Assembly (NCBI GenBank): GCA_001770855.1
Contig: MESE01000111.1
Location: forward strand, 1-64,000
DNA: 64,000 bases
DNA from: Burkholderiales bacterium RIFCSPLOWO2_02_FULL_57_36
GTDB taxonomy: Bacteria; Pseudomonadota; Gammaproteobacteria; Burkholderiales; Burkholderiaceae_D
Reading direction: 5' to 3'
The notes beneath the pieces are model-generated. The model did no database searches and was not told the DNA's origin. It saw only the letters and a list, made by a program, of their open reading frames with translations. This document shows, one piece after another, positions 17,282 through 27,084 of this stretch (position 1 is its first letter; every line of letters starts with the position of its first letter). A program made the position numbers and the translations under genes.

Positions 17282-19849
17282 TCAGGATTTGCCACCATCC
17301 ATGCGCGCCGCCACTCGTTCGATGCGGCTGTCGAGCAGGTGATCGGTCAGCGCCGACAATCCGCATAATTGCAGCAGCAGCTCTTGCCGGGACGGCGGTC
17401 TTTGCCCCGCCTTTAACGAAGATTGCAATACCTCCACCTGCAGTTGCAGGCGCTCGCGCGACAACTCCGGCGGACTCTCGATACCCATGATGATTTCAAG
17501 ACGCAACACATCGCGCTCCAGTACGGCACGATTCCGTTGCAGCAGCGCCGCATGCTGCCGGTCTGCTGTTTTCAGCGCCGCCATCGCCAGCTCGAACCTT
17601 GTGCGCAACGCGCGCTCCAACGCGCCGGCCAGCTCCGGTACCGTCTGCCATTCGGCTTGGATTTGCATCAATTCCGCATCGTCCGCCGCACGGTCGTTTG
17701 CGATTAATTGTTCTATCGCCCGGCACAGCTTCAGCTTGTCGCGTAGCGCCGTAACTTGCGCTTCCTTTGCCGAACGTTGCACGTCATTCACGCGCTTTTC
17801 CAAAATCGCCAGCGCTGACCGGTAACGCTTCTCGATCTGCTGTTCAGATGACCGGGGAACCGGGCCGATCCTGCTCCAGGCTTCTGCTGCCTCGCGCATC
17901 TTCTTCGGCAAAACCTCGGACTGTTCTTTTTCGAGGGCCTCAAGCGTTGCGCACAGCGCTTCCTTCTCGCGCAAGTGCAACCGCCGGTCTGCGTCCGCCG
18001 CATTCGCCGCTTCCTTGCGCTTGGCAAATACCGCATCGCATGCATTGCGAAACCGCTGCCATAGTGCCTGTTCATCCTTGCGTTCAAGCGGCAATGATTT
18101 CGCGCATTCTTGCCAACGCTCCTGCAAAGCCCGCAATGCATCGGTTGTGCGCCGGTCGGCCGGATTCAATCCGCTCGCTTCGACAATCAACTTCTCACGA
18201 TGGGTTATTTCGACCTCGCGCCGTACGGCCAATGGTCCCGACAACAGCCGCATCGCCGTCTCGAATTCGGTGTCGGCCGATTTTTTATCCTTGCGGTCGA
18301 TCGGGCCAAGCCGCTGCCACAACTGGGATGTCTTGGCCGAAAAAACGGCAACCGCTCGCCAGTCGACGCCATCCGGATCTCCATCTGCACAATTGGATTT
18401 GGCCGCGAATTGCTTGACTTCGGTAATGATCGAGCGGGCTTTTTCCAGATTGGCATGCCGCTCCTCGGCCAGTTTCTTGAAATGTGCCGCCGCCGGTTCA
18501 TATGCCGCCGTACAGGCGGTATCAAAGCGTTCCCATAGTTCCTTGCTCGCCGGTCCGGCTGAAATGTCCAGCGACTTCCAGCGCTCGCGCAAGCTACCGA
18601 CTTTTTTCGCCAGCTCCGCGACAGGGTGCGATTTGGCAGGCAATTCTTCCGCAGCCTTCAACAATTCTTCCCGCGATATATTCCCGCCCCACCGGGCCCA
18701 ACCCTGCAAGCGTTGCAATTCACCTCGCGCCTTTGCCAATCTGGCGGTTTGCGCATTCGATGGCGACGCCTTGTTCGAATCAATCGAACGCAGTGCCTTG
18801 TGCTGATCGGCGGCGACTTGCAATGCGCCGCTTTCCAGCGCCTTCTCCATGCTGTCGAGCGCTTGAGTGAAATACTGCCGATGACCCTGTTCCACGTTTT
18901 TCGATGCGCCATCCTTTGCTTTGCGTACTTCACCGATACGCACCAGCAGCGCATCGAAGCGGGCTTCGAGTGCCGCCTCCGCCTGCACCAGTGCGGGCAA
19001 AGCCCGCCACACGCGTTGCAACTCATCTTCCTTCAGGATCGCAGGCGACATCTCCTCCCAGCCGGCGAGAGCCGCTTCACCCGCCGCCATCGCCTCATGG
19101 CGTTTCTCGACTGATACAAGAGTCTGCCTGAAGTGGTCGCGTTGCTTCTCGAATTCGGACAACAAGTGTTGCGGCAAGGTTTGCGCTTCACGATCTGCGT
19201 AGTATTGCGCCATCTCCTGTTCCAAGCTCTCCAGGCTCTGCAACAAGCGCTCGGGCGTGAAAACATGTGACGCTTCAGTTGCCGCGCGCGTCAGCTTTTG
19301 CAGCTTGGTACGCACATCGATGACGGCACGCTGCAGCGCAGCCTGCGCTTCGAGCCGCTCGCGCAATACGGCACGAACGCGATCGAACGCATCGCGCATG
19401 GGCTGCTCACTGTCTGCAATGGCGGCCCATGCGCGGTCCAGGTCGGCGACGTGATTCGGCATCAAACTCGGCGCTTCGATCAATCGTTGGGCTTGCGCTA
19501 TGCACTCATCGGCCTGCCGTTCCGTTTTCTCCTGCAGCAAAATCACTTCAAGGCGTCTTTGCATCAGCTTGGCTACCCGTCGGTCGGTATTGCGAATTGC
19601 CTGGATCACCTGCTCCAGCAACTGCCTGGAGTGAATATGGTGCGCTGCCTTGAAGCGGGCATCCGCATACTCGCATTGCAAAATAAATTCCACGGCGGCC
19701 GGTTCATTGCCAGCCAATGTCCCGGCCTGCGTCACTGCGGCATTCTTGGCTGCGGCTACGTCAGCGGAAGAATCAGGCTCTTGTGCCATGTCAGGCGCTT
19801 CTTTGGAGGGAGGATTACCAGCCGGGCGTTTGAAAATAAAATCGAACAT
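17282..19849 (-). CDS. Large DUF349 repeat protein
   Basis: An 855-residue, mostly helical cytosolic protein built of several DUF349 repeats, each with a W-x-x-x-G/S-P-like core: WARWGGNISREELLKAAEELP, RERWKSLDISAGPASKELWERF, SQLWQRLGPIDRKDKK, LQERWQECAKSLPLERKDEQ, AWSRIGPVPRSSEQQ and AEWQTVPELAGALE. Coiled-coil character is strong and there is no signal or membrane segment. DUF349 proteins are widespread and of unproven function. ATG at 19849 is chosen; further upstream the frame is open but unlike the family. Longer than many relatives, in line with betaproteobacterial copies. Confidence 0.83.
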   Translation of the reverse strand: MFDFIFKRPAGNPPSKEAPDMAQEPDSSADVAAAKNAAVTQAGTLAGNEPAAVEFILQCEYADARFKAAHHIHSRQLLEQVIQAIRNTDRRVAKLMQRRLEVILLQEKTERQADECIAQAQRLIEAPSLMPNHVADLDRAWAAIADSEQPMRDAFDRVRAVLRERLEAQAALQRAVIDVRTKLQKLTRAATEASHVFTPERLLQSLESLEQEMAQYYADREAQTLPQHLLSEFEKQRDHFRQTLVSVEKRHEAMAAGEAALAGWEEMSPAILKEDELQRVWRALPALVQAEAALEARFDALLVRIGEVRKAKDGASKNVEQGHRQYFTQALDSMEKALESGALQVAADQHKALRSIDSNKASPSNAQTARLAKARGELQRLQGWARWGGNISREELLKAAEELPAKSHPVAELAKKVGSLRERWKSLDISAGPASKELWERFDTACTAAYEPAAAHFKKLAEERHANLEKARSIITEVKQFAAKSNCADGDPDGVDWRAVAVFSAKTSQLWQRLGPIDRKDKKSADTEFETAMRLLSGPLAVRREVEITHREKLIVEASGLNPADRRTTDALRALQERWQECAKSLPLERKDEQALWQRFRNACDAVFAKRKEAANAADADRRLHLREKEALCATLEALEKEQSEVLPKKMREAAEAWSRIGPVPRSSEQQIEKRYRSALAILEKRVNDVQRSAKEAQVTALRDKLKLCRAIEQLIANDRAADDAELMQIQAEWQTVPELAGALERALRTRFELAMAALKTADRQHAALLQRNRAVLERDVLRLEIIMGIESPPELSRERLQLQVEVLQSSLKAGQRPPSRQELLLQLCGLSALTDHLLDSRIERVAARMDGGKS

Positions 19850-20161
19850 GATTATTCGTAAAAAAACTGAATCAAAGATGCATGATAACAAGCCCGCATG
19901 CGCAATCATCAATTCATTAGCAAAAACAGAAAATCCAATTGGCGAACCATGACCGGAACCCATTGCGCACCAAAATGCATCACCTGATCCCAAATGTAGG
20001 GCATGAAGCACCAAATAGATACAAATTCATCACATTACCTATCGCCTTCGCTGGGCTCGCGCACAAAAAACAGGCATCGCCCCGATGGCATGCATTCTGC
20101 TAACACTGTTTCCGCGAGTAATCGCAGTGTTATCCAGACCCCATTAACCGTAGGAGCAACT
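19850..20161. other. Divergent regulatory region upstream of urtA
   Basis: No gene is supported in these 312 bases, although both neighbouring frames run into it. It holds a strong sigma-54 promoter match (20086-20101). A TGCGCACCAAAATGCATCA stretch near 19964-19982 partly resembles an NtrC enhancer site (TGCAC-n-GTGCA), about 105 bases upstream of the promoter. Confidence 0.5.
20086..20101 (+). promoter_or_regulatory. Sigma-54 promoter of the urt-ure cluster
   Basis: TGGCATGCATTCTGCT matches TGGCACG-N4-TTGCW at 14 of its defined places with two substitutions, and GG/GC spacing is exactly 10. It lies 60 bases before the urtA ATG. This is the second RpoN-type promoter in the window; the other is at amtB. 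Control by NtrC under nitrogen limitation follows from how these genes behave in other bacteria. Confidence 0.7.
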
Positions 20162-21415
20162 ATGTCCCGTCGCACCCTTTTGAAAGCGACCGCTGTCGGC
20201 GCTTTGACCCTTGTCGCTTCCGCTTGGACGTCGCAAGCTCTGGCCGCCGACACCATCAAGGTCGGCATTCTCCACTCGCTGTCCGGCACGATGGCGATTT
20301 CCGAAACTTCGTTAAAAGACGTCGCATTGATGACGATCGAAGAGATCAATGCCAAAGGCGGCGTGATGGGCAGAAAGCTTGAGCCGGTCATTGTCGATCC
20401 GGCATCAAACTGGCCGCTGTTTGCAGAAAAAGCTCGTCAGCTGGTTGCACAGGACAAGGTTGCCGTCGTGTTCGGCTGCTGGACCTCAGTGTCGCGCAAG
20501 TCGGTACTGCCGGTTTTCAAGGAACTCAACAGCCTGCTGTTCTACCCGGTTCAATATGAAGGCGAGGAGCTGGAAAAGAATGTGTTCTATACCGGCGCGG
20601 CGCCGAATCAGCAAGCGATTCCCGCCACCGAATACCTGATGTCGAAAGAAGGCGGCGGCGCCAAGCGCTTCGTGCTGCTTGGCACCGACTATGTATACCC
20701 GCGCACCACCAACAAGATTCTGCGCGCATTCCTGAAATCCAAAGGCGTGGCTGACAAGGACATCGATGAGGTCTACACACCGTTCGGCCACTCCGATTAT
20801 CAAACCATCGTCGCCAACATCAAGAAATTTTCAACAGGTGGAAAAACCGCTGTGATCTCGACCATCAATGGCGATTCCAACGTGCCGTTCTATAAAGAAC
20901 TCGGCAATGCGGGCTTGAAAGCGACTGACGTACCGGTGGTTGCCTTCTCTGTCGGTGAAGAAGAATTGCGCGGCGTCGATACCAAACCACTGGTTGGCCA
21001 TCTGGCTGCCTGGAACTACTTCCAGTCAGTGAAAAATCCGGTCAACACCGACTTCATCAAGAAGTGGAAAGCGTATGCAGCAGCGAAGAAACTGCCGAAC
21101 GCCAGCACCGTCGTCACCAACGATCCGATGGAAGCAACCTACGTCGGCATCCATATGTGGAAGCAGGCAGTCGAGAAAGCCAAGTCGACCGATACCGACA
21201 AGGTCATCGCTGCAATGGGCGGCCAGACCTTCAAGTCGCCATCAGGCTTCACACTGACGATGGACAAGACCAACCACCACTTGCACAAGCCGGTGATGAT
21301 CGGCGAGATCAAGACTGACGGACAGTTCAGCGTGGTCTGGAAAACCAAGGGCCCGATTCGCGCCCAACCGTGGAGCCCTTATATCGCCGGCAATGAAGGC
21401 AAGCAAGCGATGTAA
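20162..21415 (+). CDS. urtA: Urea ABC transporter substrate-binding protein
   Basis: A 417-residue periplasmic urea-binding protein of the branched-chain amino-acid receptor fold. It starts with a Tat-type signal (MSRRTLLKATAVGALTLVAS, cleavage near ALAAD). Family segments: IKVGILHSLSGTMAISETS, FGCWTSVSRKSVLPVFKE, LLFYPVQYEGEE, FYTGAAPNQQAIPA, DYVYPRTTNKI, PVVAFSVGEEEL and HLHKPVMIGEI. The ATG at 20162 has AGGAG 5 bases upstream. First gene of the urt operon, separated from urtB by 145 bases with a hairpin. High-affinity urea capture is expected. Confidence 0.95.
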   Translation: MSRRTLLKATAVGALTLVASAWTSQALAADTIKVGILHSLSGTMAISETSLKDVALMTIEEINAKGGVMGRKLEPVIVDPASNWPLFAEKARQLVAQDKVAVVFGCWTSVSRKSVLPVFKELNSLLFYPVQYEGEELEKNVFYTGAAPNQQAIPATEYLMSKEGGGAKRFVLLGTDYVYPRTTNKILRAFLKSKGVADKDIDEVYTPFGHSDYQTIVANIKKFSTGGKTAVISTINGDSNVPFYKELGNAGLKATDVPVVAFSVGEEELRGVDTKPLVGHLAAWNYFQSVKNPVNTDFIKKWKAYAAAKKLPNASTVVTNDPMEATYVGIHMWKQAVEKAKSTDTDKVIAAMGGQTFKSPSGFTLTMDKTNHHLHKPVMIGEIKTDGQFSVVWKTKGPIRAQPWSPYIAGNEGKQAM

Positions 21416-21420
21416 TGCAC

Positions 21421-21446
21421 CGGCTTCCTCGTGATCGAGGAAGCCG
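21421..21446 (+). terminator. Hairpin between urtA and urtB
   Basis: An 11-bp perfect stem (CGGCTTCCTCG/CGAGGAAGCCG) with loop TGAT directly after the urtA stop and no T-run. Such hairpins after binding-protein genes often protect the 5' mRNA so the receptor is made in excess; that role is inferred here. Confidence 0.5.
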
Positions 21447-21560
21447 TATATTGGGAATGCAGTACCAGCCGGGGCGTGGTCCCTCCTCCTCCCACATCCC
21501 GGCTTTTTTTCGTCCATATGGTTCCACTTCTGCTGTTCCGTCTTGATAACGGTATCGATA

Positions 21561-23168
21561 ATGAATCTTTTCAAAAAATTTCTGGCGATAGGCTGGCTCT
21601 GCGTACAGTCGATTGCCGCGCATGCCGCGGTCGATGCAACGCTGCTGCAACAATTGGCGGGAGATGACTCCGATACGCGTATTGAAGCCATCAATCAGAT
21701 TGCCGCGCTGGCCACTGACGATGCCTTCCGGATAATCACCGCGCTCAGGGATGAGACGCTGTATACCACGCCGGATGGCAGGGTATACATCATCGATGGC
21801 GAGCGGGCATTCGACCCGGCCACGGACAAGACCGTTGCCATCCCGGACGATGCCGACGGCATCATGGTCAATAACCGCTTGCGCAACGCCGTCAGCGGCG
21901 CGCTTTCAGGATTCCAGCTGTTTTCGCAAGACGCCGAAGTGCGGCTGGGCGCAGCGCGTCAAATGCAGCAAAGCAACAGCAATATTGATCAGACGGCCTT
22001 GATTGAAAAGGCATTGAAAAAGGAAACCGATCCAAGAGTCAGATCGATTCTGGAACTCGTGACGGCGATGGCCAACCTGCACTCGCCCGACGCCGATAAG
22101 CGCAAGAGCGCGGTCAAGGCATTGGCGGACACTTCCAATGCGAATCTGAAACCGGTATTGCAGGCAATGCTGCAAAAAAATCCCGACGGCACCTATGCCG
22201 AACCGGATGAGGACGTCCGCATTGAAGCAGGGCACACGCTGCGTGCCCTCAACGGGCGAATCGCGCGCACCGAGTTTGTCGGCAACCTGTTTTATGGCAT
22301 ATCGCTTGGCAGTGTGCTGCTGCTGGCGGCATTGGGCCTCGCGATCACGTTCGGCCTGATGGGCATCATCAACATGGCGCACGGCGAATTGCTGATGATC
22401 GGTGCGTACACGACGTATGTCTGTCAACTATTTTTCAGAAGCTATTTTCCCGGCGCAATCGACGCCTATCTGCTGGTTGCGCTGCCGGCCGCCTTCATCG
22501 TCGCCGGTGCGGTCGGCATTGTGCTGGAGCGCACCGTGATCCGCTGGCTATACGGGCGCCCGCTGGAAACGCTGCTCGCAACCTGGGGCATCAGCCTGAT
22601 CCTGATGCAAACGGTGCGCTCCATATTCGGCGCACAAAACGTCGAGGTATCCAATCCATCGTGGATGTCGGGCGGAGTCACGGTACTCGGATCGCTGGTA
22701 CTGTCCTATAACCGTATCGTGATCATTTTCTTTGCATTCTTTGTCGTTGCGGCGGTATGGCTGATCCTGAACAAGACGCGTCTCGGCCTGTTCGTGCGTG
22801 CAGTGACGCAAAACCGCCGTATGGCTGATTGCGCCGGCGTATCCACCGGCAAGGTCGACATGATGACCTTCGGCCTTGGATCGGGTATCGCGGGACTGGG
22901 CGGCGTGGCGCTGTCCCAGCTTGGCAACGTCGGGCCGGATCTTGGCCAGAACTACATCATCGATTCATTCATGGTCGTGGTGCTCGGCGGCGTCGGCCAG
23001 TTGGCCGGCACCGTCATCGCGGCGTTGGGATTGGGAGGAATCAACAAATTCCTGGAACCGCATTCAGGCGCGGTGCTGGCCAAGATCGCGATCCTGGTAT
23101 TCATCATCATCTTTATTCAAAAGCGTCCGCAAGGCCTGTTTGCACTGAAAGGCAGGAGTGTTGAATGA
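21561..23168 (+). CDS. urtB: Urea ABC transporter permease UrtB
   Basis: A 535-residue protein. Residues 1-25 form a signal sequence (LAIGWLCVQSIAAHA). A periplasmic helical domain of about 200 residues follows (HEAT-like, with DPRVRSILELV), characteristic of UrtB. The rest is a LivH-type permease with about eight helices (GLMGIINMAHGELLMIGAYTT, LLATWGISLILMQTVR, ENxxADCAGVSTGKVD-like loop, VLGGVGQLAGTVIAALGLG). ATG at 21561 is used; a TTG six codons earlier is less likely. The stop overlaps the urtC start as ATGA. Confidence 0.94.
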   Translation: MNLFKKFLAIGWLCVQSIAAHAAVDATLLQQLAGDDSDTRIEAINQIAALATDDAFRIITALRDETLYTTPDGRVYIIDGERAFDPATDKTVAIPDDADGIMVNNRLRNAVSGALSGFQLFSQDAEVRLGAARQMQQSNSNIDQTALIEKALKKETDPRVRSILELVTAMANLHSPDADKRKSAVKALADTSNANLKPVLQAMLQKNPDGTYAEPDEDVRIEAGHTLRALNGRIARTEFVGNLFYGISLGSVLLLAALGLAITFGLMGIINMAHGELLMIGAYTTYVCQLFFRSYFPGAIDAYLLVALPAAFIVAGAVGIVLERTVIRWLYGRPLETLLATWGISLILMQTVRSIFGAQNVEVSNPSWMSGGVTVLGSLVLSYNRIVIIFFAFFVVAAVWLILNKTRLGLFVRAVTQNRRMADCAGVSTGKVDMMTFGLGSGIAGLGGVALSQLGNVGPDLGQNYIIDSFMVVVLGGVGQLAGTVIAALGLGGINKFLEPHSGAVLAKIAILVFIIIFIQKRPQGLFALKGRSVE

Positions 23169-24304
23169 AACCGATCGAAATGAACCCAAGAATCATGCCG
23201 TCGGAATTGTCGGCACATCCAGCTCCGGCGCTATTCTCGCGTCCCGCCTGGACCGGCATCGTCGTATGTGCGGTTTTGCTGGCGCTGCTGCCGATATTCA
23301 ACTTGTCTTTCGCCGCCGACCACCCGCTGCATATTTCGAGCTTTACCGTCGCATTGATCGGCAAGTTCATGTGCTATGCAATGGCAGCGTTGGCACTGGA
23401 CCTGGTCTGGGGTTATACCGGCATCCTGTCGCTCGGCCATGGCGTGTTCTTCGCGCTCGGCGGATACGCGCACGGCATGTACCTGATGCGTGCAATCGGG
23501 ACCGACGGCGTTTATCAAAGCCACCTGCCTGACTTCATGGTGTTCCTGGACTGGAAAGCATACCCGTGGTACTGGTCGTTCACCGACAATTTCTGGTACG
23601 CGATGGCGCTGGTGGTACTGGTGCCCGGCGCACTGGCATTCGTGTTCGGCTACTTCGCATTCCGATCACGGATCAAGGGCGTGTACTTTTCCATCATCAC
23701 CCAGGCGATGACGTTTGCCTTCATGCTGTTGTTCTTCCGCAACGACACCGGCTTCGGCGGCAACAACGGCTTCACCGACTTCAAGCGCATTCTGGGCTTT
23801 ACCATTACCGAGCCGACGACCAAGGCGGCGTTGTTCATGGTCACGCTTGCCGCATTGCTGGGTGCGCTGATCCTGTGCCGCTGGATCGTCACATCCAAGC
23901 TCGGCCGCGTGCTGCAGGCGGTGCGCGATTCGGAATCGCGCCTGATGTTCATCGGGTACAACCCGCTCTGGTTCAAGCTGTTCGTGTGGACCTTGTCCGC
24001 AGTGCTGTGCGGAATCGCGGGTGCACTGTATGTGCCGCAAGTCGGCATCATCAATCCATCTGAAATGTCGGCCGCCAATTCAATCGAAATGGTGATCTGG
24101 ACGGCGGTCGGCGGACGCGGCACGCTGATCGGACCGATCATTGGCGCATTTTCGGTCAACGGATTGAAGAGCTGGTTTACCGGCGCATTCCCCGATCTAT
24201 GGCTGTATGCGCTGGGCCTGCTGTTCATTCTGGTGACGCTGTTCATGCCTCAAGGCATTCTCGGCCTGGCCAAAAAACTGCGACGAAACAAGGAGGCGGC
24301 ATGA
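23165..24304 (+). CDS. urtC: Urea ABC transporter permease UrtC
   Basis: A 379-residue LivM-type inner-membrane permease pairing with UrtB. About nine hydrophobic segments; signature loops LVWGYTGILSLGHGVFFALGGYAHGMYL, FRSRIKGVYFSIITQAM, FRNDTGFGGNNGFTDFK and ESRLMFIGYNPLWFKLFVW. The urtC-type inserted piece (LPDFMVFLDWKAYPWYWSF) between helices distinguishes it from LivM. Start overlaps urtB; the stop overlaps urtD by 4 bases, so the three are translationally coupled. Confidence 0.95.
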   Translation: MKPIEMNPRIMPSELSAHPAPALFSRPAWTGIVVCAVLLALLPIFNLSFAADHPLHISSFTVALIGKFMCYAMAALALDLVWGYTGILSLGHGVFFALGGYAHGMYLMRAIGTDGVYQSHLPDFMVFLDWKAYPWYWSFTDNFWYAMALVVLVPGALAFVFGYFAFRSRIKGVYFSIITQAMTFAFMLLFFRNDTGFGGNNGFTDFKRILGFTITEPTTKAALFMVTLAALLGALILCRWIVTSKLGRVLQAVRDSESRLMFIGYNPLWFKLFVWTLSAVLCGIAGALYVPQVGIINPSEMSAANSIEMVIWTAVGGRGTLIGPIIGAFSVNGLKSWFTGAFPDLWLYALGLLFILVTLFMPQGILGLAKKLRRNKEAA

Positions 24305-25146
24305 CCGAAATACTGCAACCAGGTCAGCAATATCCGAGCGGCGAACACGCCGACCAAGGCACCTCGTATGGACGCGTCAGAACCGAAGGGGTCGACACGA
24401 CACACGGCGCAATCCTGTATCTCGAAGAAATCACGGTGTCGTTCGACGGTTTCAAGGCGCTGAACAATCTGAGCCTCGATATCTCGGTTGGCGAGCTTCG
24501 CTGCATCATCGGTCCCAACGGCGCCGGAAAAACCACGATGATGGATGTCATCACAGGCAAGACCCGCCCTACTTCCGGGACTGTATTCTTCGGTCAGACC
24601 ATCGACTTGACTAAAATGACCGAATACGACATCGCACATGTCGGCGTCGGCCGCAAATTTCAACGTCCTACAGTGTTCGAGCAACATACGGTATTCGAAA
24701 ACCTCGAACTGGCGATGAAAATGAACAAGCGCGTGAAATCAACCTTGTTTTTCAAGCTGTCCTCGGAACAAAAAGGCAAGATCGAAGAAATCCTGACGCT
24801 GATTCGTCTGAACGGCCAGGAACGCCGTCTCGCAGGCTTGCTGTCGCACGGCCAAAAGCAGTGGCTCGAAATCGGCATGCTGCTAATGCAGGAACCGCAG
24901 CTTCTTTTGCTTGATGAACCGGTCGCCGGCATGTCGGACGCAGAGACTGCGCGCACCGCGGAATTGCTGAACGAGCTGCGCGGCAAACACTCGATCGTGG
25001 TGGTGGAGCACGATATGGCATTCGTTACCGAAATCGCGCGGGAAGGCAAAGTAACCGTGCTGCATGAAGGTTCGGTACTTGCGGAGGGCACGATGGACAA
25101 GGTGCAAAACGATGAACGCGTAATCGAAGTCTATCTGGGCCGGTGA
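24301..25146 (+). CDS. urtD: Urea ABC transporter ATP-binding protein UrtD
   Basis: A 281-residue LivG-type ATPase. Walker A GPNGAGKTTMMDVITG, Q-loop region GVGRKFQRPTVFE, signature LSHGQKQWLEIGMLL (LSHGQ, typical of UrtD), Walker B LLLLDEPVAGMSD and the H-loop VVVEHDMAFV are intact. ATG at 24301 overlaps the urtC stop. The first 40 residues are an extension ahead of the ATPase core, as in many UrtD proteins. Confidence 0.95.
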   Translation: MTEILQPGQQYPSGEHADQGTSYGRVRTEGVDTTHGAILYLEEITVSFDGFKALNNLSLDISVGELRCIIGPNGAGKTTMMDVITGKTRPTSGTVFFGQTIDLTKMTEYDIAHVGVGRKFQRPTVFEQHTVFENLELAMKMNKRVKSTLFFKLSSEQKGKIEEILTLIRLNGQERRLAGLLSHGQKQWLEIGMLLMQEPQLLLLDEPVAGMSDAETARTAELLNELRGKHSIVVVEHDMAFVTEIAREGKVTVLHEGSVLAEGTMDKVQNDERVIEVYLGR

Positions 25147-25157
25147 CGGGAGAGATC

Positions 25158-25856
25158 ATGTTGAATGTCAGTGAAGTCAATCAGTACTACGGATCATCCC
25201 ATACGTTGCGCGGAATATCGCTTTCGGTCGAGAAGGGACAATGTCTTGCCTTACTGGGACGAAATGGTGTTGGAAAAACCACCTTGCTCAAATGCCTGAT
25301 GGGCGTATTGCCGACAGCAAGTGGAAAGGTCATGTTTGAAGGCCGCGACGTCACGAAGCTCAAACCGCATGAGCGTGCATCGCTTGGCATCGCTTATGTG
25401 CCGCAGGGCCGCGAAATATTCGCCCGCCTGACGGTCGAGGAAAATCTGTTGATGGGCATGGCAACCAAATCAGGCAAAAATGCCTCGGTGATTAAGGACG
25501 AAGTTTATGAATTATTCCCGGTACTGAAAGAAATGCTCGGACGGCGCGGCGGCGACTTGTCGGGTGGGCAGCAACAGCAACTTGCGATCGCCCGCGCGTT
25601 GCTGGCGGAACCGAAGCTGATCATTCTGGATGAACCGACGGAGGGGATACAACCATCGATCATCAAGGATATCGAGCGCGTAATCCGGATGTTGCGGCAG
25701 CGCGGCGACATGGCCATCCTGCTGTGCGAACAGTATTTCGATTTCGCGCAGGCACTGGCTGACAAATTCATCGTACTGTCGCGTGGTGAAGTGGTCGCAG
25801 CCGGGTCGCAGGATGAAATGAACAGCGAGGATGTAAAGCGGCACTTGGCGGTATAG
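25158..25856 (+). CDS. urtE: Urea ABC transporter ATP-binding protein UrtE
   Basis: A 232-residue LivF-type ATPase, partner of UrtD. Walker A GRNGVGKTTLLKCLMG, Q-loop IAYVPQGREIFARLTVEENL, signature LSGGQQQQLAIARAL, Walker B LIILDEPTEGIQPS, and an H-loop variant ILLCEQYFDFA in which the switch residue lies in LCEQY, as is usual for LivF. ATG at 25158 follows GGGAGA; an upstream GTG is rejected. ureD starts 7 bases after its stop. Confidence 0.94.
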   Translation: MLNVSEVNQYYGSSHTLRGISLSVEKGQCLALLGRNGVGKTTLLKCLMGVLPTASGKVMFEGRDVTKLKPHERASLGIAYVPQGREIFARLTVEENLLMGMATKSGKNASVIKDEVYELFPVLKEMLGRRGGDLSGGQQQQLAIARALLAEPKLIILDEPTEGIQPSIIKDIERVIRMLRQRGDMAILLCEQYFDFAQALADKFIVLSRGEVVAAGSQDEMNSEDVKRHLAV

Positions 25857-25863
25857 TCTCGTT

Positions 25864-26757
25864 ATGAAACGTATTGCGGCTGAATCGATCGCAGAGCCCG
25901 AATCTGGCGAAGCGAATTTCCATGATGAAAACCATTGCCGGGCACGCCTGTCGCTCGGTTTTGCAGACGATGCCGGCACGACCAGGTTGATCGAGCGCAG
26001 TCACTTCGGTCCATTGCGCGTGCAAAAGCCGCTCTATCCGGAACACCCTTCGGTCTGCCATGCGATCATCGTGCATCCGCCGGGCGGTGTGGTGGGCGGC
26101 GATGAATTATCGATTTCGGCGCGCGTGGGCGACCATGCGCACGCGTTCATCACCACGCCGGGCGCCGCAAAATGGTACCGCGCGAATGGTCATGTATCGA
26201 AACAGGATATTCAGCTTGAAGTAGGCGCTAACGCGTCGCTGGAATGGTTGCCGCAAGAAACGATTTTCTTTAACGAATCCAGAGTACGACTGGAACAGTC
26301 GATCTCGCTCGCGGCGGAATCCACTTACATCGGCTGCGAAATCCTCTGCTTCGGCAGAACCGCATCGGGAGAATCGTTCAGCTCGGGGATGGTTTCACAA
26401 AAGACTTCGATACGGCGCGGCGGCAAGCTGATCTGGTTTGAACAGGGAAGCTTGCGGGGAGATAGTGCTGCAATGAAAAGCCCCCTCGGAATGGCCGGGA
26501 AAACCGTTTGTGCAACACTGATCGCTGCAGGAAAAACAGTGCCCGCACCGCTGCTCGGCAATATCCGGGAAGATGCCGGTAACGCAATGAACGGATTGGG
26601 CAGCTTCGGCGTCACCCAGCTCAAATCGGTGCTGGTGGCGCGTTATCTTGGCGATTCAAGCGAAATCGCCAGACAAGTAATGACAAGAGTATGGCAACGG
26701 CTTCGGCCCGAACTGTTGCAACGCGACGCGGCGGTGCCCCGCATTTGGAATACTTGA
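25864..26757 (+). CDS. ureD: Urease accessory protein UreD
   Basis: A 297-residue scaffold chaperone that binds apo-urease and, with UreF and UreG, delivers nickel and CO2 to the active site. Family pieces: RARLSLGFADDAGTTRL, SHFGPLRVQKPLYPE, HPPGGVVGGDELSI, TTPGAAKWYRANG, LEWLPQETIFFNES, GCEILCFGR. The ATG at 25864 directly follows urtE, joining uptake and hydrolysis in one transcription unit. Confidence 0.94.
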   Translation: MKRIAAESIAEPESGEANFHDENHCRARLSLGFADDAGTTRLIERSHFGPLRVQKPLYPEHPSVCHAIIVHPPGGVVGGDELSISARVGDHAHAFITTPGAAKWYRANGHVSKQDIQLEVGANASLEWLPQETIFFNESRVRLEQSISLAAESTYIGCEILCFGRTASGESFSSGMVSQKTSIRRGGKLIWFEQGSLRGDSAAMKSPLGMAGKTVCATLIAAGKTVPAPLLGNIREDAGNAMNGLGSFGVTQLKSVLVARYLGDSSEIARQVMTRVWQRLRPELLQRDAAVPRIWNT

Positions 26758-26772
26758 ACATAGGAGAATTGA

Positions 26773-27075
26773 ATGGAGTTGACCCCACGCGAAAAAGACA
26801 AGCTGCTGATCTTCACTGCCGCGCTGGTGGCCGAGCGGCGCAAGGCGCGCGGCGTGAAGCTTAACTATCCGGAAGCGGTCGCGCTCATTAGCGCCGCCAT
26901 CATGGAAGGTGCGCGGGATGGAAAAACCGTGGCCGAACTGATGTCCGAAGGAACGGAAATTCTGACCCGCGCCGATGTAATGGATGGTATTCCGGAAATG
27001 ATTCCCGACATCCAGGTTGAAGCGACATTCCCGGACGGCACAAAGCTGGTGACCGTGCATCATCCCATCCCATAG
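26773..27075 (+). CDS. ureA: Urease gamma subunit
   Basis: The small 100-residue urease subunit. Almost the whole chain matches the family: [80 protein letters not shown] precedes the ATG. Part of the UreABC trimer that hydrolyses urea to ammonia and carbamate. Confidence 0.97.
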   Translation: MELTPREKDKLLIFTAALVAERRKARGVKLNYPEAVALISAAIMEGARDGKTVAELMSEGTEILTRADVMDGIPEMIPDIQVEATFPDGTKLVTVHHPIP

Positions 27076-27084
27076 GACATCATC

